DNA of 64,000 bases from Meandrina meandrites (GCA_963693305.1 OY855905.1:37339637-37403636); one strand, 5' to 3'; counted from the first letter of the stretch, positions 31,501-46,161 are shown. Translations and numbers: made by a program. Notes: generated by a model not told the origin, from the sequence alone.

Positions 31501-34500
31501 ATTATCTTTTAACATCTTAAGGAAGATATTACCTTAATTTTCGGATAGAAATCAAGCTACGAAGACGCTTTGAAGACGCTCGGAAACAACTTGAAAAGTT
31601 AAGCCTTAATTTTTCAAGTTGCAATCCACTCCGACGGAGCCATCCGCGGCCAAAGACGCTCGTTAGCAGTTTTAGTGCTCTAATATGGCAATTTTTAATA
31701 GAAATGGACCTGTTCAAAAACCTGGTAGAATCCGTGACAAAGCCCCTTTAACAATTTCGATCCGATGCAAAACGACCATAGAGCTCTTCTATGACGGATA
31801 ATAAAATAAGATAATAAGATTAATTAAAGGACACACTATATCCGAACCATGTATTCGTTAAAAATATCTGCATGATGAATGTTTTTTTTTTTTTTTCTGG
31901 TAACTGTATCTGCATATTTCCCTTTTACAGAGTCGACAATTTTGTACTCAAAATAATGGACGTTGGTGAAATCCAAAAGATAAAAATAAGACATGATAAT
32001 TTTGGACTGATGCCAGAGTGGAATCTTGGGAAGGTAATAATTTGAAGTAAGCGATACCAGGGACACCTTAAAAGAAATCTTTAAAATTAAATTTTTAAAA
32101 AGTTAATAGACGGATTAAAGACGTTCTGGGAAGTGTACACTACTTAGTTTGGACCTGAAGAAAAGAAATGTTTATGAAGGAGAGTCGTTTGGAAATATTA
32201 ATCATTTTGGTGACAAGGCAACATTTTTATTCATGTGTGTTCGCCAATCATCCAAATAAACACGACCTTACAATACGATTCACTTTAAAATTGTCTCTAA
32301 TATACTCTCGCATTGGTAATAATAAGTAATTAACAACAAAACAATTATCGTAAGTAGAATAAAAGAAATTTGCAATGAGCCTATAAAAATTAGAAAGCAA
32401 CTATACAGTCAAAATGACTTTAAAACTTAGAGAGGCATGTGTACTGCAAATAACCCGAATAACAATAGGAATAGAAATTAACTCTAGTATACGATGCAAA
32501 GGGTACTGCATTTTGTAGTAATTGGTTTTTAAATTGGACTATATGCTTCTAATTAAATTTCAAAACTGCACAGACCATCTTGAAATCAAGTATTGTTGTC
32601 CAATTTGTTTTTGGACCAAACGAACGGGATTAGATTGAGGAACAGTATAAAACGCGTGAAATCTGAGTTTTTATTTTGGGCCAATTATAATTTCTCTTAT
32701 AAAGATCCAAAATATATATTGGGCACAGTTTGTGTTTACACAGTTTGATATTCAATTGGTGAGATTTTTTGCTGATAATAGTATCATCCCAACCAACAGA
32801 TAAGAATTGTTTCACCTGGGGGAAAGGAGTATGACTTCCCCTGTGACTGTTGGCTGAAGAAAGGACTGGCTTTGTCAAAAATCCTTTTACCCGCTGGACA
32901 ACAATCAAATCAAAATAATAAAGGTAGGAGATCATAAAAGTACACATGAGTTAATAAAATAAGCAATTACTCTCCATTAATTGTTGAGTAGAGCGATGTC
33001 TTTTCATAACAATAATCTATAGGAAAAACCTGGAAACGCGTTTTCAAAGAGATCTGGGAGTGGTTGTTTTAGCCGGTGACAATATTTGCTGGGAAGAACA
33101 AATTAGAGGAATGATTAGAAAAGCAAAACAAATGACATCGTGGATCATTAGAAATCAGAAAACCCGAAGTTCTTATACCACTTTACAAAGTCTTCGTTAT
33201 ACCCCACTTGGAATATGCAGTGCAAGTGTTGCCCCCAACCGCAAGACAAGGAAACTGCGGTATCGTATAATGGCATTGAGGAGTGGCAGTTTACTAAGAT
33301 AATTGAATGCACTAGCTTACACCCTTATAGTCAAGGTTGCAACGACTCACCTCCTTTATAGTCAAAGGTTACAACGACTCAACTCCCTTATAGTCAAAAG
33401 TTATAACAGCTCACTTACCTTATAGTAGACAACTTTAATGGAAAGTAGAAGGCGTGGTGACTTGATTGAAACTTTTAAAATTATTAGAGAGGTTAAGCAT
33501 GACGTTTACGGCAAACGGCAAACGGCAAAAATCGAACTTTTGGTGTCTGATTTTATCCGTTTGTACAATTTAGGGAAATTGTTTGCATTTACTGTGATTA
33601 AGGGATTTTTTTCCTATTTTTCGACTGGCTTTATTTAAGTGCTAAAGAAAAAGTGAGCAAAATCAGAATTATTTTTGCCGTTTGCCGTTTGCCGTAAACG
33701 TCATGCTTAACCTCTCTATTGTCAACGGCTATGTGAACTACTGGGTCACAATATGTTTATGAAAGATACATCTTATCAAATTCAACTCGTAATCATTAAA
33801 GTCATTTCGCATCATCCTTTGAGATCAGCACACGATTTCTTTAAAAACAGATATATTAAATATTGGAACCAGTTACCATCGCACGTGCGACATTAATCAA
33901 AACTTAACAAAATGTAGTGTGCGAAGCTTAGAAGTAGCCTTCTTTTCTATTGAATAGGCCCTCATATCGTAGAGAGAATTCTCCATTCTACTTAATTTTT
34001 TGCTGATAGTAATGATTCCAAAATCTCCCTAAATGACCAAAGCTCCTAAAATAGTATGGTCTGTGATACGCTTTATCTCCAAAACGAACTCGGTGTCCCC
34101 CAATTTTTTTTTACCTTTTCAACATAAGCTGATCATTGTCTAACTGCAGTCAAAGGTTAAAAGAAATCTGTACGCGAGAAGAGTTTGGGTGCGAACGTCC
34201 TTAATTGAATTCTTTTTCAAGCCTGATTCACCTGACGATTTCTGACAATTATCTGAGCATATCTTCAATCGACTTAGTGATCAAAGCAAGCATGTAACTT
34301 ATTTATTGGCTAATCGCGATATTGCAGTGCGGCAAAATATCTATTATAATCTTTTAGTTTATACTCATAGCTGTTTAGATATGCAGCTATTTCCATTAAC
34401 GTTGTCGGATTGAAGCTTTAAGCTTAAAAACAAGACCGAAAGGTAGTATGGGCGAAAGTAGAGTGTTCCACGCGTTCTGAATACTAATGAGATATAGCGA

Positions 34501-37500
34501 TATTGCAAAAGAGACGTTTTGCGTTTCCTTTCTCTTCAGACATGTGAAGAAAAAATCCTTTTTCGCTGCATTTACATTTAAAAAGAATAATCCAAACCAC
34601 ACAACGGCGAAAGAAAAGATACAAGAAAGGTTTCACGGAAAAACAAATACTCCACGTGTAAAAATACAAACTTGTAGATTTCCTCAACGCTGATATGCAA
34701 ATTACAGTAAATACCCATGGCACCATTCGGTGTTGACTCGTAGGCTTGAAACTTTAATCCGACAACGTTAATTGGAATAGCTGTATATATATATATTTTA
34801 AGTATATATTAAATTGAATGTAAATCATATTTGAAATATGTTATTATCTAAGACATTCTTAATGCGATATAACAAGTTATGTTATGTTATCCTAAAACTC
34901 ATGAACATATAAAAACCAAATCGATTCTTTTGTCATTTCAGTAATAGGTGGTTGTAATCATGGTGTGTTTCAAGATGCATCCCACTGTTGGCCGTTCAAC
35001 GACGCTCAAAATGACGCGTCTCCCGATTTAAAAGGAAATTTCCCTGCTCGACTGATGGTAAAGTGTTAAGTTATTTCATAAAACGAGCAGGGTTTAAAGT
35101 CGAATTATTTTTCGTGGGGTTTAAATTTATTTAAGACCTTGTAGAGCTTCTAGTCCCGAGGCTATCCAGTTGACGCCGTTTTTGCAATGATCATTGTTAT
35201 TTTGTACTATTTCTATTATTGCGGAAGTTTACAAACAGGAATAATTGTCAAGCTGTTACAAGAGGTTAGCAAGGATCTGCAAAAATGTTGCTTTTCAAAC
35301 TCTCGGTTCAACTATGCTAGCGTGACACAAGAGAATTAGTGCCGTTCAATCAATCATGATTAACTTTGGAAACTCTGAGCACGATTGTATGTTTCTAAAT
35401 TTATTGTATGGAATAAAGTTCCCTGCTACACCACTCGCAGAATTGACGCCCTCTAAGTACGTGTGGGGATTGGGGGGGGGGGGGGGGGGTTGTGGGGGCT
35501 ATATGGTGATATTAGGTGGTGCTCGTCGTCTCGCTTGGAGGTGTTTATTACTGATTTTGGTCGTTAAGTTCATGTTTAGGGTTGCAACATGAAGGGAAAA
35601 AAAGCGTCGTTATACTGCGTTGGCAGTCAAAATCGTAAGGTAGAAAAATGGTATCTTTCAGGAGTCAACGAAAGGTTCAGCCACGCCCAGATGGGTCCTC
35701 TTTAGGCGTTTCATTGACATTTTTTGATAAGGGGATAACATATTCATGCTGCAAACTGTTACATAGGTAATCGATCAGTGTTTAATTTGGTTACGTTGGT
35801 TGCACCTGTGTGAAAATTTTACAATACTATATGACTGACTTTTTTACTCTTGTGTACCTTAGGATGGAGCTAAACTTGTTGACTCGGTTATTAGAAAAAA
35901 AGCGGTCTCCACATTGGAGAAAAATAGCTGGATTGATTTGGGCAATTTTGAAGGTGAGAATCGTAAGTTAATGAAATGGATACCGATTGACTTTATATAG
36001 GAAAACGTTAAGGTCTTGGGTTAAAATTCCATTGAGACTCTCCCTTGTCTCATGTGGATTCCTCTCCTGGTGTGGCTGAAACCCTGAAAGGAATTCACTA
36101 GCCCCCTCACTTTTCACGGTCTTCTTAATCTTGCTGCTGCCTTCCCTCTCTTTCTCTTCCCTTAACGAGACGACGAAAAAACCTACTGATGAAATAGCCG
36201 CTAGCTTGTTGTATGAAGAAGCAACCATTTCTTTGTCATACATTCTTCACTTTAATCTCTTCACGTTTGTTCTTGGACATTTTTAAACGTTACATCTATC
36301 TTGTCATCACCCTTTGTTTGTGGTCCAAGTCTGAAAATCACACAGTGGCAAAGACACTGTTAGGGATTTGTTTTGTTGTCTTCCTCTTCACGAATGCTTG
36401 TTCCTTAAGACCATGCAACTTGCAACTTGCAATGCAACGACGACAACTTTAAAACAACTTGCAAGTTGCATAGGGAATCTCACATGTTTCGCAATCCTTT
36501 TGTAATCGCAAAGTGAAACGTAACCGTTAGAAATTATCATCTGAAAATGTTCTGAGAGCAAAGGGAGCGCTCCGATAGGCTCACTTTTAAAAAAAAATTG
36601 CGTTGCAAGTGGCTATTGGCATTGGTCTTACACAGCAACTTGTCTCGCAACGTTGCGAAAAGTCGTGGATTGTTCAACTTTGCTTGCAACTTGCGACGAA
36701 CATTTTGTTGCATTGCAGGTTGCAAAATGGCAACTGGCAATGCTTCGTTGCGCTGCAAGTTACAAGAAAAATTGCCTCGTGTAAAAGGGCGATTCAAACC
36801 TGTAAAGTTAATATCATTTTCTATTGTTATTCATTTCTAAAGGACGATGTATCAGTAACCCTGATTTGTGCCCAGATGGTATTACCATGATATTTTGGGC
36901 AAAAATAGACAAAGCAGCTGTCTTGCACAAGCCTGATTCACCAAAATATGTGTTTTCAAGCGGGGGAGAGGATAGGAGGTCCCGAGGATTCTCTCTCTTT
37001 TATCAAAATGGCATGTTCGTACTGAGAGTGGTGGCGGCCCAAAAGAAATGGAAAATCACAATAGGAAATGACGAAATACCACTCAATTTTTGGTTTTCGT
37101 TCTCTTTTACTTGGAAGGAAGGTACGTACTTGGTCCTTACTGGCAAGCTTTTATTTTTTTTTATTTCTTTTACTGGCTTGTACTGTATGTAGTTCATTGG
37201 AAGTTTTGTATTATAAATAAAATGTAAAAAAATACTTTGGCCATCAGCATACAAAACCGGCTATAAAAAAGCTAACACAATCTAAAACAGTATAAAACAG
37301 GATGCTATAATGGGAGGAGAGTGATGGAAACGACTGAAAAAATGTCACGGAAACTTCCTACACCTAGCTTATTTGAATAAACAAATATCATTATTAGTAA
37401 AAGGCGTATTCTTTCTTTCTTTTTTTCAGAAAATGGGCTTAGATATTTCCTTAATGGGCAAGAGGCTGGTTTCCAGCTCCAAAGTGAAAATCTTGCTCTC

Positions 37501-40500
37501 GGCTCTGGTAAAGAGTTCAACGACTTCAGGATTAGTAAACCCAATGACAACAATCTAGAAGAAAATATGCTTCCGATGAAGTTTGACCAGCTGGTCACAT
37601 GGAGTAGGGTTTTGCAAAGCGATCAGATAAGCGAGGCTTTCCAACAAGGTAAGTTGTGAAGTAAACCACTTTTTATAGATTTCCCAGGCGTTCGGGTAGT
37701 TGGGGAGCAGCGCTAAATTCAGGATGGTAAAGGCGAAGTCTGCATACGAGCCTAGGGGCCCATCAGGCCGGAGCTTATCCCAGTTTCCGTTGCATGAAGC
37801 GACTAGGAGTATTGCTACTCCCCCCTGGATGGGTTGCTAGTCCATCGCAGGGCTACCCCCAGCAGTAAATTCGCCGGTACCTATTTATACACCTGGTGTG
37901 GGAGGCGCGGTGGCCTAATGGTTAGTGCGCTGGACTCCGGATCTGGCGGTCCGGGTTCGAGCCCTGACCGGGGCACTGCGTTGTGTTCTTGGGCAAGATA
38001 CTTTACTCTCATGGTGCCTCTCTCCACCCAATTCAGGATGGTGTGTGGTAAAATGGTGAGGGGACTAAGGCGAGGGAGTACGGGACCCTCGCGTTCTCCC
38101 CCACACCCCTCCCATCATTTTTTCGCTCACCGTTTTTCGCACTGCTCTCCAACTAACCGAACGCCTGGAACAGGCTAGTTGTAACGTTTATGCTCACTAA
38201 ACACGCGTGTAAGAACAGTTGCAACAAAAGTCGGAAGTATGCTTTATGTTCAAAGAGCCTTGTCAATCAAATTAATCAGTTGAAAGTACGCAAAGGGACG
38301 ACGGCCAAGCTTGGCCTTATGGTTAGCGCGCTGGACTCCGGATCGAACGGTACGGGATCAAGCCCTGACCGGGTCATTGTGTTGTGTTATTGTTTACCCT
38401 CTTAGCGCCTCTCTCCACCCATGTGTAAAAATGGGTACCGACGAAATAATACTGGCGGTAACCCTTCGATGAACTAGCATCCCGTCCAGAAACCGGGATA
38501 AGCTCTGGCAAGTGTGGGCCACTTGGCTCCAGGCTTTACTTAAATTACCTACTAACATGCATTCTTGGTACCTTTTTACTTAATAAAATTATTATTTTGA
38601 GGTTGTCTTCAATTTGAAAGAATTTTGTACCATAGCCCCTTTAATGCGAATTTAATTACGCTTTGACAGGCGGAGCGTTACCAGCGGACTATGGACAAGG
38701 CAACCCTCCTGGTAAGCGGTATCATATAGAAAACTGTTTTTCAAACTCTCATGCAAAATGTATTTACCCTTGTCTTTTCATAATCTTAGCCGTATCTGCA
38801 GCTTGCCAGACCAACCCTTGCCAAAATGGTGGTACTTGCCAACTCGATCATGACAGCCCCGAAGGTTATTACTGCCGGTGTACATCACAATTTTCTGGAG
38901 CAAAATGCGAAAGTAAGATAAAGTTAAACTGTCTTTTTTTCTTTTTACCATGAATGTTACTTTCGTTATCACTTAGTGTTGTAGAAACCAGTGTTGTGTG
39001 TCAACTTTGCTTTGGTATGGGTGTTCAGAATTTAACGTCTTTTGATCTTCGCATCATTGGTGTTCACAATATCAAGGAATTGTCATAGCAAACTGGCCAT
39101 CCTGGGTATTATTACCCACACGCATCCATGATTCAGTGATAACATTTCTACAGGACTATCAGCAGTTCGTATAGTGTGATCTTCCGGGTGAGAGTAGCTC
39201 TGAAAAGAACTGTTGTTGGTTACTGACGTTTCGACAACCTGTGCGAAAGTCATCTTCAGAGTCAAGTGAAGAGTCAGTCGATGATGTTATAAGTCTGGTC
39301 CGTTAAAACTGATTGGTCAGTTTAGCCGTGATGGTATTGGCTATAAGACTCGTGTAAAGTCGTTCTGTTTGCAGTCTGTTCATCGGTTTTGTTTATGTCG
39401 TGAATAAATCGTTTGTAAGGTGCGGTAGTTTTTGACATCTGTTGATAGGCGTTTTTTCTAAGTTTGTGTACCAGCTTTCTAGAGTCGGTCGTTGAAAATA
39501 GTTCGTACTGTAGGTTAAGCATTCAGCAGAGTCCCAGTCGATTAGTTTTCTAAAGATGCCACATAAAAGGCACAAAAAAGTAAGAAAAGAGCTCAACTTC
39601 ATTTCATAAAAATTCATTTATCAATTTGTTTTAATTTTAATTTTTCCCTTACACAGTCGAAAAAGAACAAGGATCGCCGCAAACCACTTCAGGTAGGAAT
39701 GAACATAAATTATATGAACCAATCTAAGTTCTCTTTACACTGCCTATCTTAAAAAAAGCAGTTTCCCTTTATGGTCAATCAACTGTATCCTTGATTACTT
39801 TTCAATACAAGGCAGTGATATCGGCTCTGTGATGGTCAGTTACTGTAAAAGGCAACACCATCCACGTCCCTATAGTGGACTATAAGGGGAGGCTCCGCCC
39901 GAAAGCGGTGCATTTTTCAGATTGGAGGTATGTAAAAGGGAAGGGATTTCATTTACGGGTTAAAGTATAGAAAAGTGTAGAGAAAACTGTTTTATTAATA
40001 ACGGTTGATTGAGGTTTCCTTTAATAAGGGTATTTGCTGGCGGATGGCTTGAATGGATATGGATTACAGGTCGAAAAATTGAGGCTAAACTTTTAAGTTG
40101 TTTCTGTGTGTCTTCAAAAATCGACACTTGTAACCGTGGTTTGTTTTCTCTTCGCAAATTAAGGTTAAATCTTCGTTTAGGTGTTCAAAGATAATTTTTT
40201 CAAGGGTTAAGTTGCCTACCACTAAATTCAGAAAAGTTTTGACCAAATTTTGACGTAGCTCCTTCAAAAGGTTGTGTATCTAAGCTTGTAAAATTTATAA
40301 GGTAGAATGAGCGAAGTGAAATCTTTAAGTATAGTATGATTCATTTTTATATAACTACATAAGACGCCGTGGTACCTATAGTAGACTCCGGTGTGTGCTA
40401 AACCAAAATGAATTAAAACTGAAAACGTAAATTTCTGTTCCAAAACCACCTTTTAAAATCACAGAGGGCCACAACATTGAATTTACTTGATTAGTATGAA

Positions 40501-43500
40501 CTGTTTGCACCTTCAAGCAAACCCTTTTATAAATTGACGTGAGCCTTAACGTTTGACTTCATAACTGAAAATATATTTTATGCATGCCAACATATCGTTA
40601 TTTGATTTGTCATGACCATCTGGACCATGAATTGCTGCAATCATTTCGAAACTCGCGAGGCTCTTTAGTTAAAATTGATTCATTGTTGAAAATATGTTTT
40701 ATGCATACGTTCATTTGCCGTGCCCGTGAGATCAATTGCTAGAATCTTCGTTATTTAGAAGCGCGCGAAGAAGCACTTAGGTTAAAATTGCGTGGGAGTC
40801 AAAACCCGATGGCTTGCCTCCATGATGTCTGCGCCTAACCTTGGCCATAATAATCACCACTTTTACCCTAAACTTGTGAAATATCAGCACCCACCACTGG
40901 AGCGCCCACCACTGGAGGACCTACCACTGGAGCGCCCACCACTGGAGGACCTACCACTGGAGCGCCCACCACTGGAGCACCTACCACTGGTGCGCCCACC
41001 ACTGGAGCACCTACAACTGGAGCGCCCACCACTGGAGGACCTACCACAGGGGGACCTACCACGGGAGGACCTACCACGGGAGGACTTCCCAAGGGAGGAC
41101 CTACCACTGGAGGGCCTACCACTAAAGCTCCCACCACCGGAGGACCTACCACTAAAGCTCCTACTACTGGAGGACCTACAACAGGTGCTGTAAGCACGTC
41201 CTCTGGGGCTACCACAAGCCAACCAACCACGAATGCTGGCGGTTCAACGTCCGCCGCGTCTACCCAAGGTAATTGTTATGTATAAGATCCAGAGGTGAAT
41301 ACCAAAACCTTTATTTTGATTGTTCAAGAAGTCCAAACTCTGTAGGTATATTTTCATTTTACATTCATTCCTTGATCAGCAGCAGTCACAAGAAATAGTC
41401 ACCAAACTAAGCTATATTAGGCATACAACCGGCGATCAACACATTGGGACCAGCCATCGAACGAAATTCATGGATATTCAAGACAATATCTCAATTAGAA
41501 AGAAAGAACAAACATACCTTTTGGATCGTGTATTTGTTTGGTGACTTTTCGCATGCTAATTTACAATTACTTTACACAATTAGCGACTCATAATATCTTC
41601 TCATCTGAGTACGATGTATATTACAACCAAAAATGATGCACTTTAGCTTCCCTAATAAGTATGACTTATATTCGTACTTCTTTTGATATACAAAGATTTT
41701 ACACATACCGTAACTATCCTAAAACCAGACATCTGAAGTTAATTACCATAGTTGTAGTTCATTATTTTGATTCGCATTGCAGAGCTTGTTTTGTAGTTCA
41801 ATATCGTTACTGTGTACTCAGAAACGGAATTTGACCTGACATTCACCTCTGGATTTTATACATATACATGCAATAACAGTTATTTAACTGGACTGGAGTG
41901 AGTATGTGTTAACTCATAAGAACGTTTTTAAAACAAACTGAAGACGATACTGAGGCTGCTGAACTCAAACTTGCTCTTGACTTGACTGGAACAGTGACGA
42001 CTGCATTCCATAGTGAATGGATATTTCCGCTACAGCTGACGACGTGGATTCATTCTTACGACAGCAATTGACATTGAAGAAGACACATTTAGGGAAATTA
42101 AATCTTTTCCCTTCTAATGTGTCTCATTATCTACTAATGGACACTACAGTTTGACGTTAATCACTTTCCTTATAATAAAAAAAAAATTGTAAAGACAATT
42201 AAATTTAATTTATCCTGCTTTTATCTGGAACTGGTATTATGAACAGACAAATTTGGGAGAAGGCTGCAGATATACAATTACTTTAGTAAACAACTCTTAA
42301 CTTTTTTTCTTCTTTTTCTTCTTTTTAATAATAACTGTAATAGATATTTATTAACTTGATTACCCATTACACTGTAAACTAAAACATTTTAAACTGTAAA
42401 AAACAACAACAAATAAATAGAACGAACGTTAAGATGTGTTTAAACATTAAAATAACTGTGAAAACAGTAACATGTAAATAAAATGTAAATGTAAATGTCC
42501 TCTAAAGGCTCTTCTCCTTCCGCCGGTTCTAACAATTAATATATAGAGCATACTAGAAGCCTATATTTTGTGTATGTTGTTAAATCAATACGACTAGTAT
42601 AGCTTCTAACACTTTTTAAAAGAGCCTTTGGGTGCTTGCTACATTTGTAAGACCTTGTAACCTCGTAGCAAGTTCACCGCCAAGATATGACATGAGACGG
42701 AAACAGTCCGACTGTAATGAACACAGTGAATCCGGTGCCAAGAACGGGAATAAAAAATCGATAGAGTTTTCTGAGCTAAACACAGGCATTAACACACACA
42801 TACACACACACACAAAAACAAAAACAAATTAAAGCAAAATTACTTATTCGACAGTTGAAGATAAACCAATCTCAGGAGGAAAACTAGGGATATTTATAAT
42901 CTTCTTCCTAGAGTAAATAAATAAACAAATTAATTAATTAATTAATTAATTGATAAATAAACAAATGAATAAATAAAGTCAATCAAGCAATAAGTAACAT
43001 GAAACTAAAATATATTTTAAAGCAATCCCTCCAAGCGCCTGAGCCTGTGCTGTGCATTATACAGGAAGCCATGTGATGGTCATATTCCGAGTGCTTGCTG
43101 ATGAGTAATGAATTTTCTGCTGTTTTCTTTCTCTTTATCATAACAGTTCCTCCAACCACCGCAGTTCCAGAACCAGTGCCAGATATTAGTAAGTTATCTT
43201 CTCCATTACACATTTTATTTCAAAACAGAAACTAGCTTACATTTTTAAAACAGGTTCCCAGCAGATATACACCCATGCGTCTTCGTTAGTTATGGAAGTA
43301 AAATTGTTGTACAACACTTCATTGAGTACCTATATAGACTCAAACTCCAGGTATTAAAAGTCAGACTGTTGTGGAAAACATAAAGTTTTATACAAAGTTT
43401 TAAGATTTAAGACTTCTCGCTTTCTCGAACCTCTTGATTTTTTGAACCAATTTTCTTTAGGCTCGAAAAATCGGGATTCTACTTAAGTTTGCTTTGAATG

Positions 43501-44425
43501 ATACTGTACTCTAGTCTTTTGGAGATTTATATTATATAAAGACAGATGGTTTCCTTTCCACTCAAATCTAGCTTACTTTTATTTTAAAAGTTCTGCTGTT
43601 AATGTCAACAAAAGCTTATGAGTATTGCATATACGGTTTGACGACTTTAATGTAATTCCACTCATTTAAATTGTGTTTTCTAGAGCAATTAGTGAAGGAA
43701 ATATTGGATCAACTAAACCTTTTCCGAAGACTTCACCAATCCTCAGATGTGTCACCTTCCCAAGACCTCAACCAATTAGCCAGCAAGTGGGCGCAAAAGG
43801 TTGCAGCCCAAGGAGCAGAAAAGATAGATCCCAATTCCACGTACGGGCAACTGGTGTGTAGCCATCACACGGCAAGTGGCCTCGCTAAGGCATGCGCAGT
43901 CAAGTGGTATGGTGCCATCAAGTTCTTTGACTGGGCTGAACCCAAGCTGACAGTTAAGTCGATGCCGTTTACACAGCTGGTTTGGAAAAACAGTACACGG
44001 GCAGGAGTCGGAATAGCAAAAGGTAGTGGAGGTTCCAAGCGACAGGGCATTGGAGGCAAATATTTCGTTGCTGTATTGTTTGACCCTGGACAGAGTGATG
44101 AAGGAAATATCAACGAAAACGTACTCCCTGCAGCAGGTCAGTTGAATTACCTTTCTTCATCTATAATAGAGGCATTTTGTTCATTACAGTATACTCGATC
44201 TCTGTGCGATTCCATGATCTCACTGGTGCATTATTACACTTTTTTTAGGAATCTCTCAACCTGCTCCAGAGGGTAAGTATTATGCAATATATGCTAAAAT
44301 GTGACGTCATCAATTTTTGCGGATGATGAAAAGTATTGCTTGAACTATAAATTTCGCCAGCATTCATTCGTTCATTCCTTCCTTCCTTCCTTCCTTCTTT
44401 CTTTCTTCCTCATTCCTTCCTTCCT

Positions 44426-44492
<67 letters not shown>

Positions 44493-46130
44493 CTCTTCTT
44501 TCCTTCTTTCATTCTTTCTTTCTTTCTTTCTTTCCTTCTTTCCTTCTTTCATCCGTCCATCCTTCCATCTGTCCGTCATTGTCAGTCTGTCCATCCAATC
44601 GTTTGTTCGTTCGTTTTATTGATCGTTTTATTTACTTTCTTATTTATTTATGTTTATGAATTAATTTGCTTTTTTCCAGCTTCCTGTCCAGAAGGTTACT
44701 TTAAGCTCCCTATGGGTAGCAGTCGATCGTGTTTTACTGTCCGTAACACAGCAGTAAGCTGGGATGACGCACTTCTTGGCTGCGCACTGGACAACGGCAC
44801 GCTGGCCTCGCTGGACAGCAGAGAGGAAGCTGACTTAGTTGTGAGCTTGCTAACAAGTAAGAGCACGAGGAATAAGTAGTTGATTAACTGTAGTGATGAA
44901 CAAATTTGTATTTTTCCTCTTGTGAACAAGTATTTTCACGAATGCAATGCGTATACAATAAATAAAGATAATTTTAACTATTTTTAACCCAAAAGAAATT
45001 ACGTAAAGATAATTGATCCTTGCCGTATTGTTATAGAATCCAACGTAACGGAAGCTTGGATTGGACTGCATGACCGTTCAACTGAAGGCCGGTACGTCTG
45101 GGTTGATGGATCCCCAATTCCGTTCTCCGAGTGGCTGCCTGGAGAACCTGATGGCAATGAAGCAGAGAACTGCATCGTGCAAGCAAAAGGCGAATACGGA
45201 CCTGGCTGGGCTGACAAGCACTGTTTTGATAGCAAGGCTTTCGTCTGCGAAGTGCCCGTACCTGGTAAATAAACTTCCTTTATTACTGTTAGACATGTCT
45301 ACCTTGTAGAGAGGTGCACTGGCTGAAGGATTCATTAAAGTAAAATGGGTTGATCGACGTTGGGCTGAAACAAAACTGAATGCTGGATACTTGTGGAGGG
45401 GTAGCTGCAATAGATGCGCTTAGTATGGAAAGTCTCCTGCGCAGAGAAAGTGAAAAAAGTCATCAACAAATTATCTTATTAAAATAGTTGACTTACTACC
45501 TCCTCATGCCGGTCCCACTGGATGCTAAAGCACGACTGACAGTGTGGCATATTCACTTTTCATCAGAAAGGGTCATCTGTTTTCTGTTTACTTCTGCCCT
45601 TAATTAGCTTCTCGACATTTTTTAACCGGAAGAAAGCCAACTGGATAATTTAAAATATTTAGCTTTAAGCTGAGTGTTAAAAAATCATTGTTAAGTAAAA
45701 TTGACGTTTGCTTCATTGTTATTAAGAACAGGCCGATATATTTCTGATTAGTACTCATTCACAATTCGAGAAATAAAATAACAAGAGGAAAATTATGTGA
45801 TTGCAATAATTGAATGCCGATTGATCGATCGACGACCTTTTAGCTGTCTCCACTTACAGTGCTGGTTACCTCTTATTTCAGGTTACATCTTCTATAAGTT
45901 TACCTTTAACCTAACCGAGCGACAGCCTCTGTCCTACCAGAACCCTCTTTACTCCCAGTCAATCTATCCTGGAGCCTACTACACTATGTGTACACCTGTT
46001 ATTCAGAATGTGAATGATCTTCTAAGAGAAACGGTACGCCATTGTATACGTCAATCCATTTTAAGCAAGGCGAGAGCTCTCTTATTCTTTATTTCTGCAA
46101 AAGCTTTAAGCAAAAAAACTAATAATGATA

Positions 46131-46161
<31 letters not shown>

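Larger units (their letters stand above)
34942..37648 (+). other. LamG/concanavalin-like domain of gene B (exons 6-9)
   Basis: Starts CNHGVFQDASHCWPFND, continues WIDLGNFEGRCISNPDLCPD, ITMIFWAKI, FSLFYQNGMFVLRVV, NFWFSFSFTWKE, GLRYFLNGQEAGFQL and FDQLVTWSRVLQSDQISEAF. This is a LamGL-type beta-sandwich with two extra disulfide candidates near its start. It is clearly diverged from the LamG domains of gene A. Confidence 0.82.

Noticed and set aside
37906..38000. tRNA gene suggested by A-box and B-box sequences
   Set aside because: The same tRNA-like head with a common body recurs at several sites, so it is a SINE rather than a functional tRNA gene; no full cloverleaf was traced.
40868..41230. 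Minus-strand ORFs rich in VVGPPVVGA or SSGGRSSGR
   Set aside because: They are antisense shadows of the 15-bp mucin repeat; the plus strand has an in-phase exon with splice sites on both sides.
44301..44594. Ser/Phe/Leu-rich ORF across the CTTT tract and its Lys/Glu antisense
   Set aside because: Microsatellite translation; the real CTLD exon begins at 44680.
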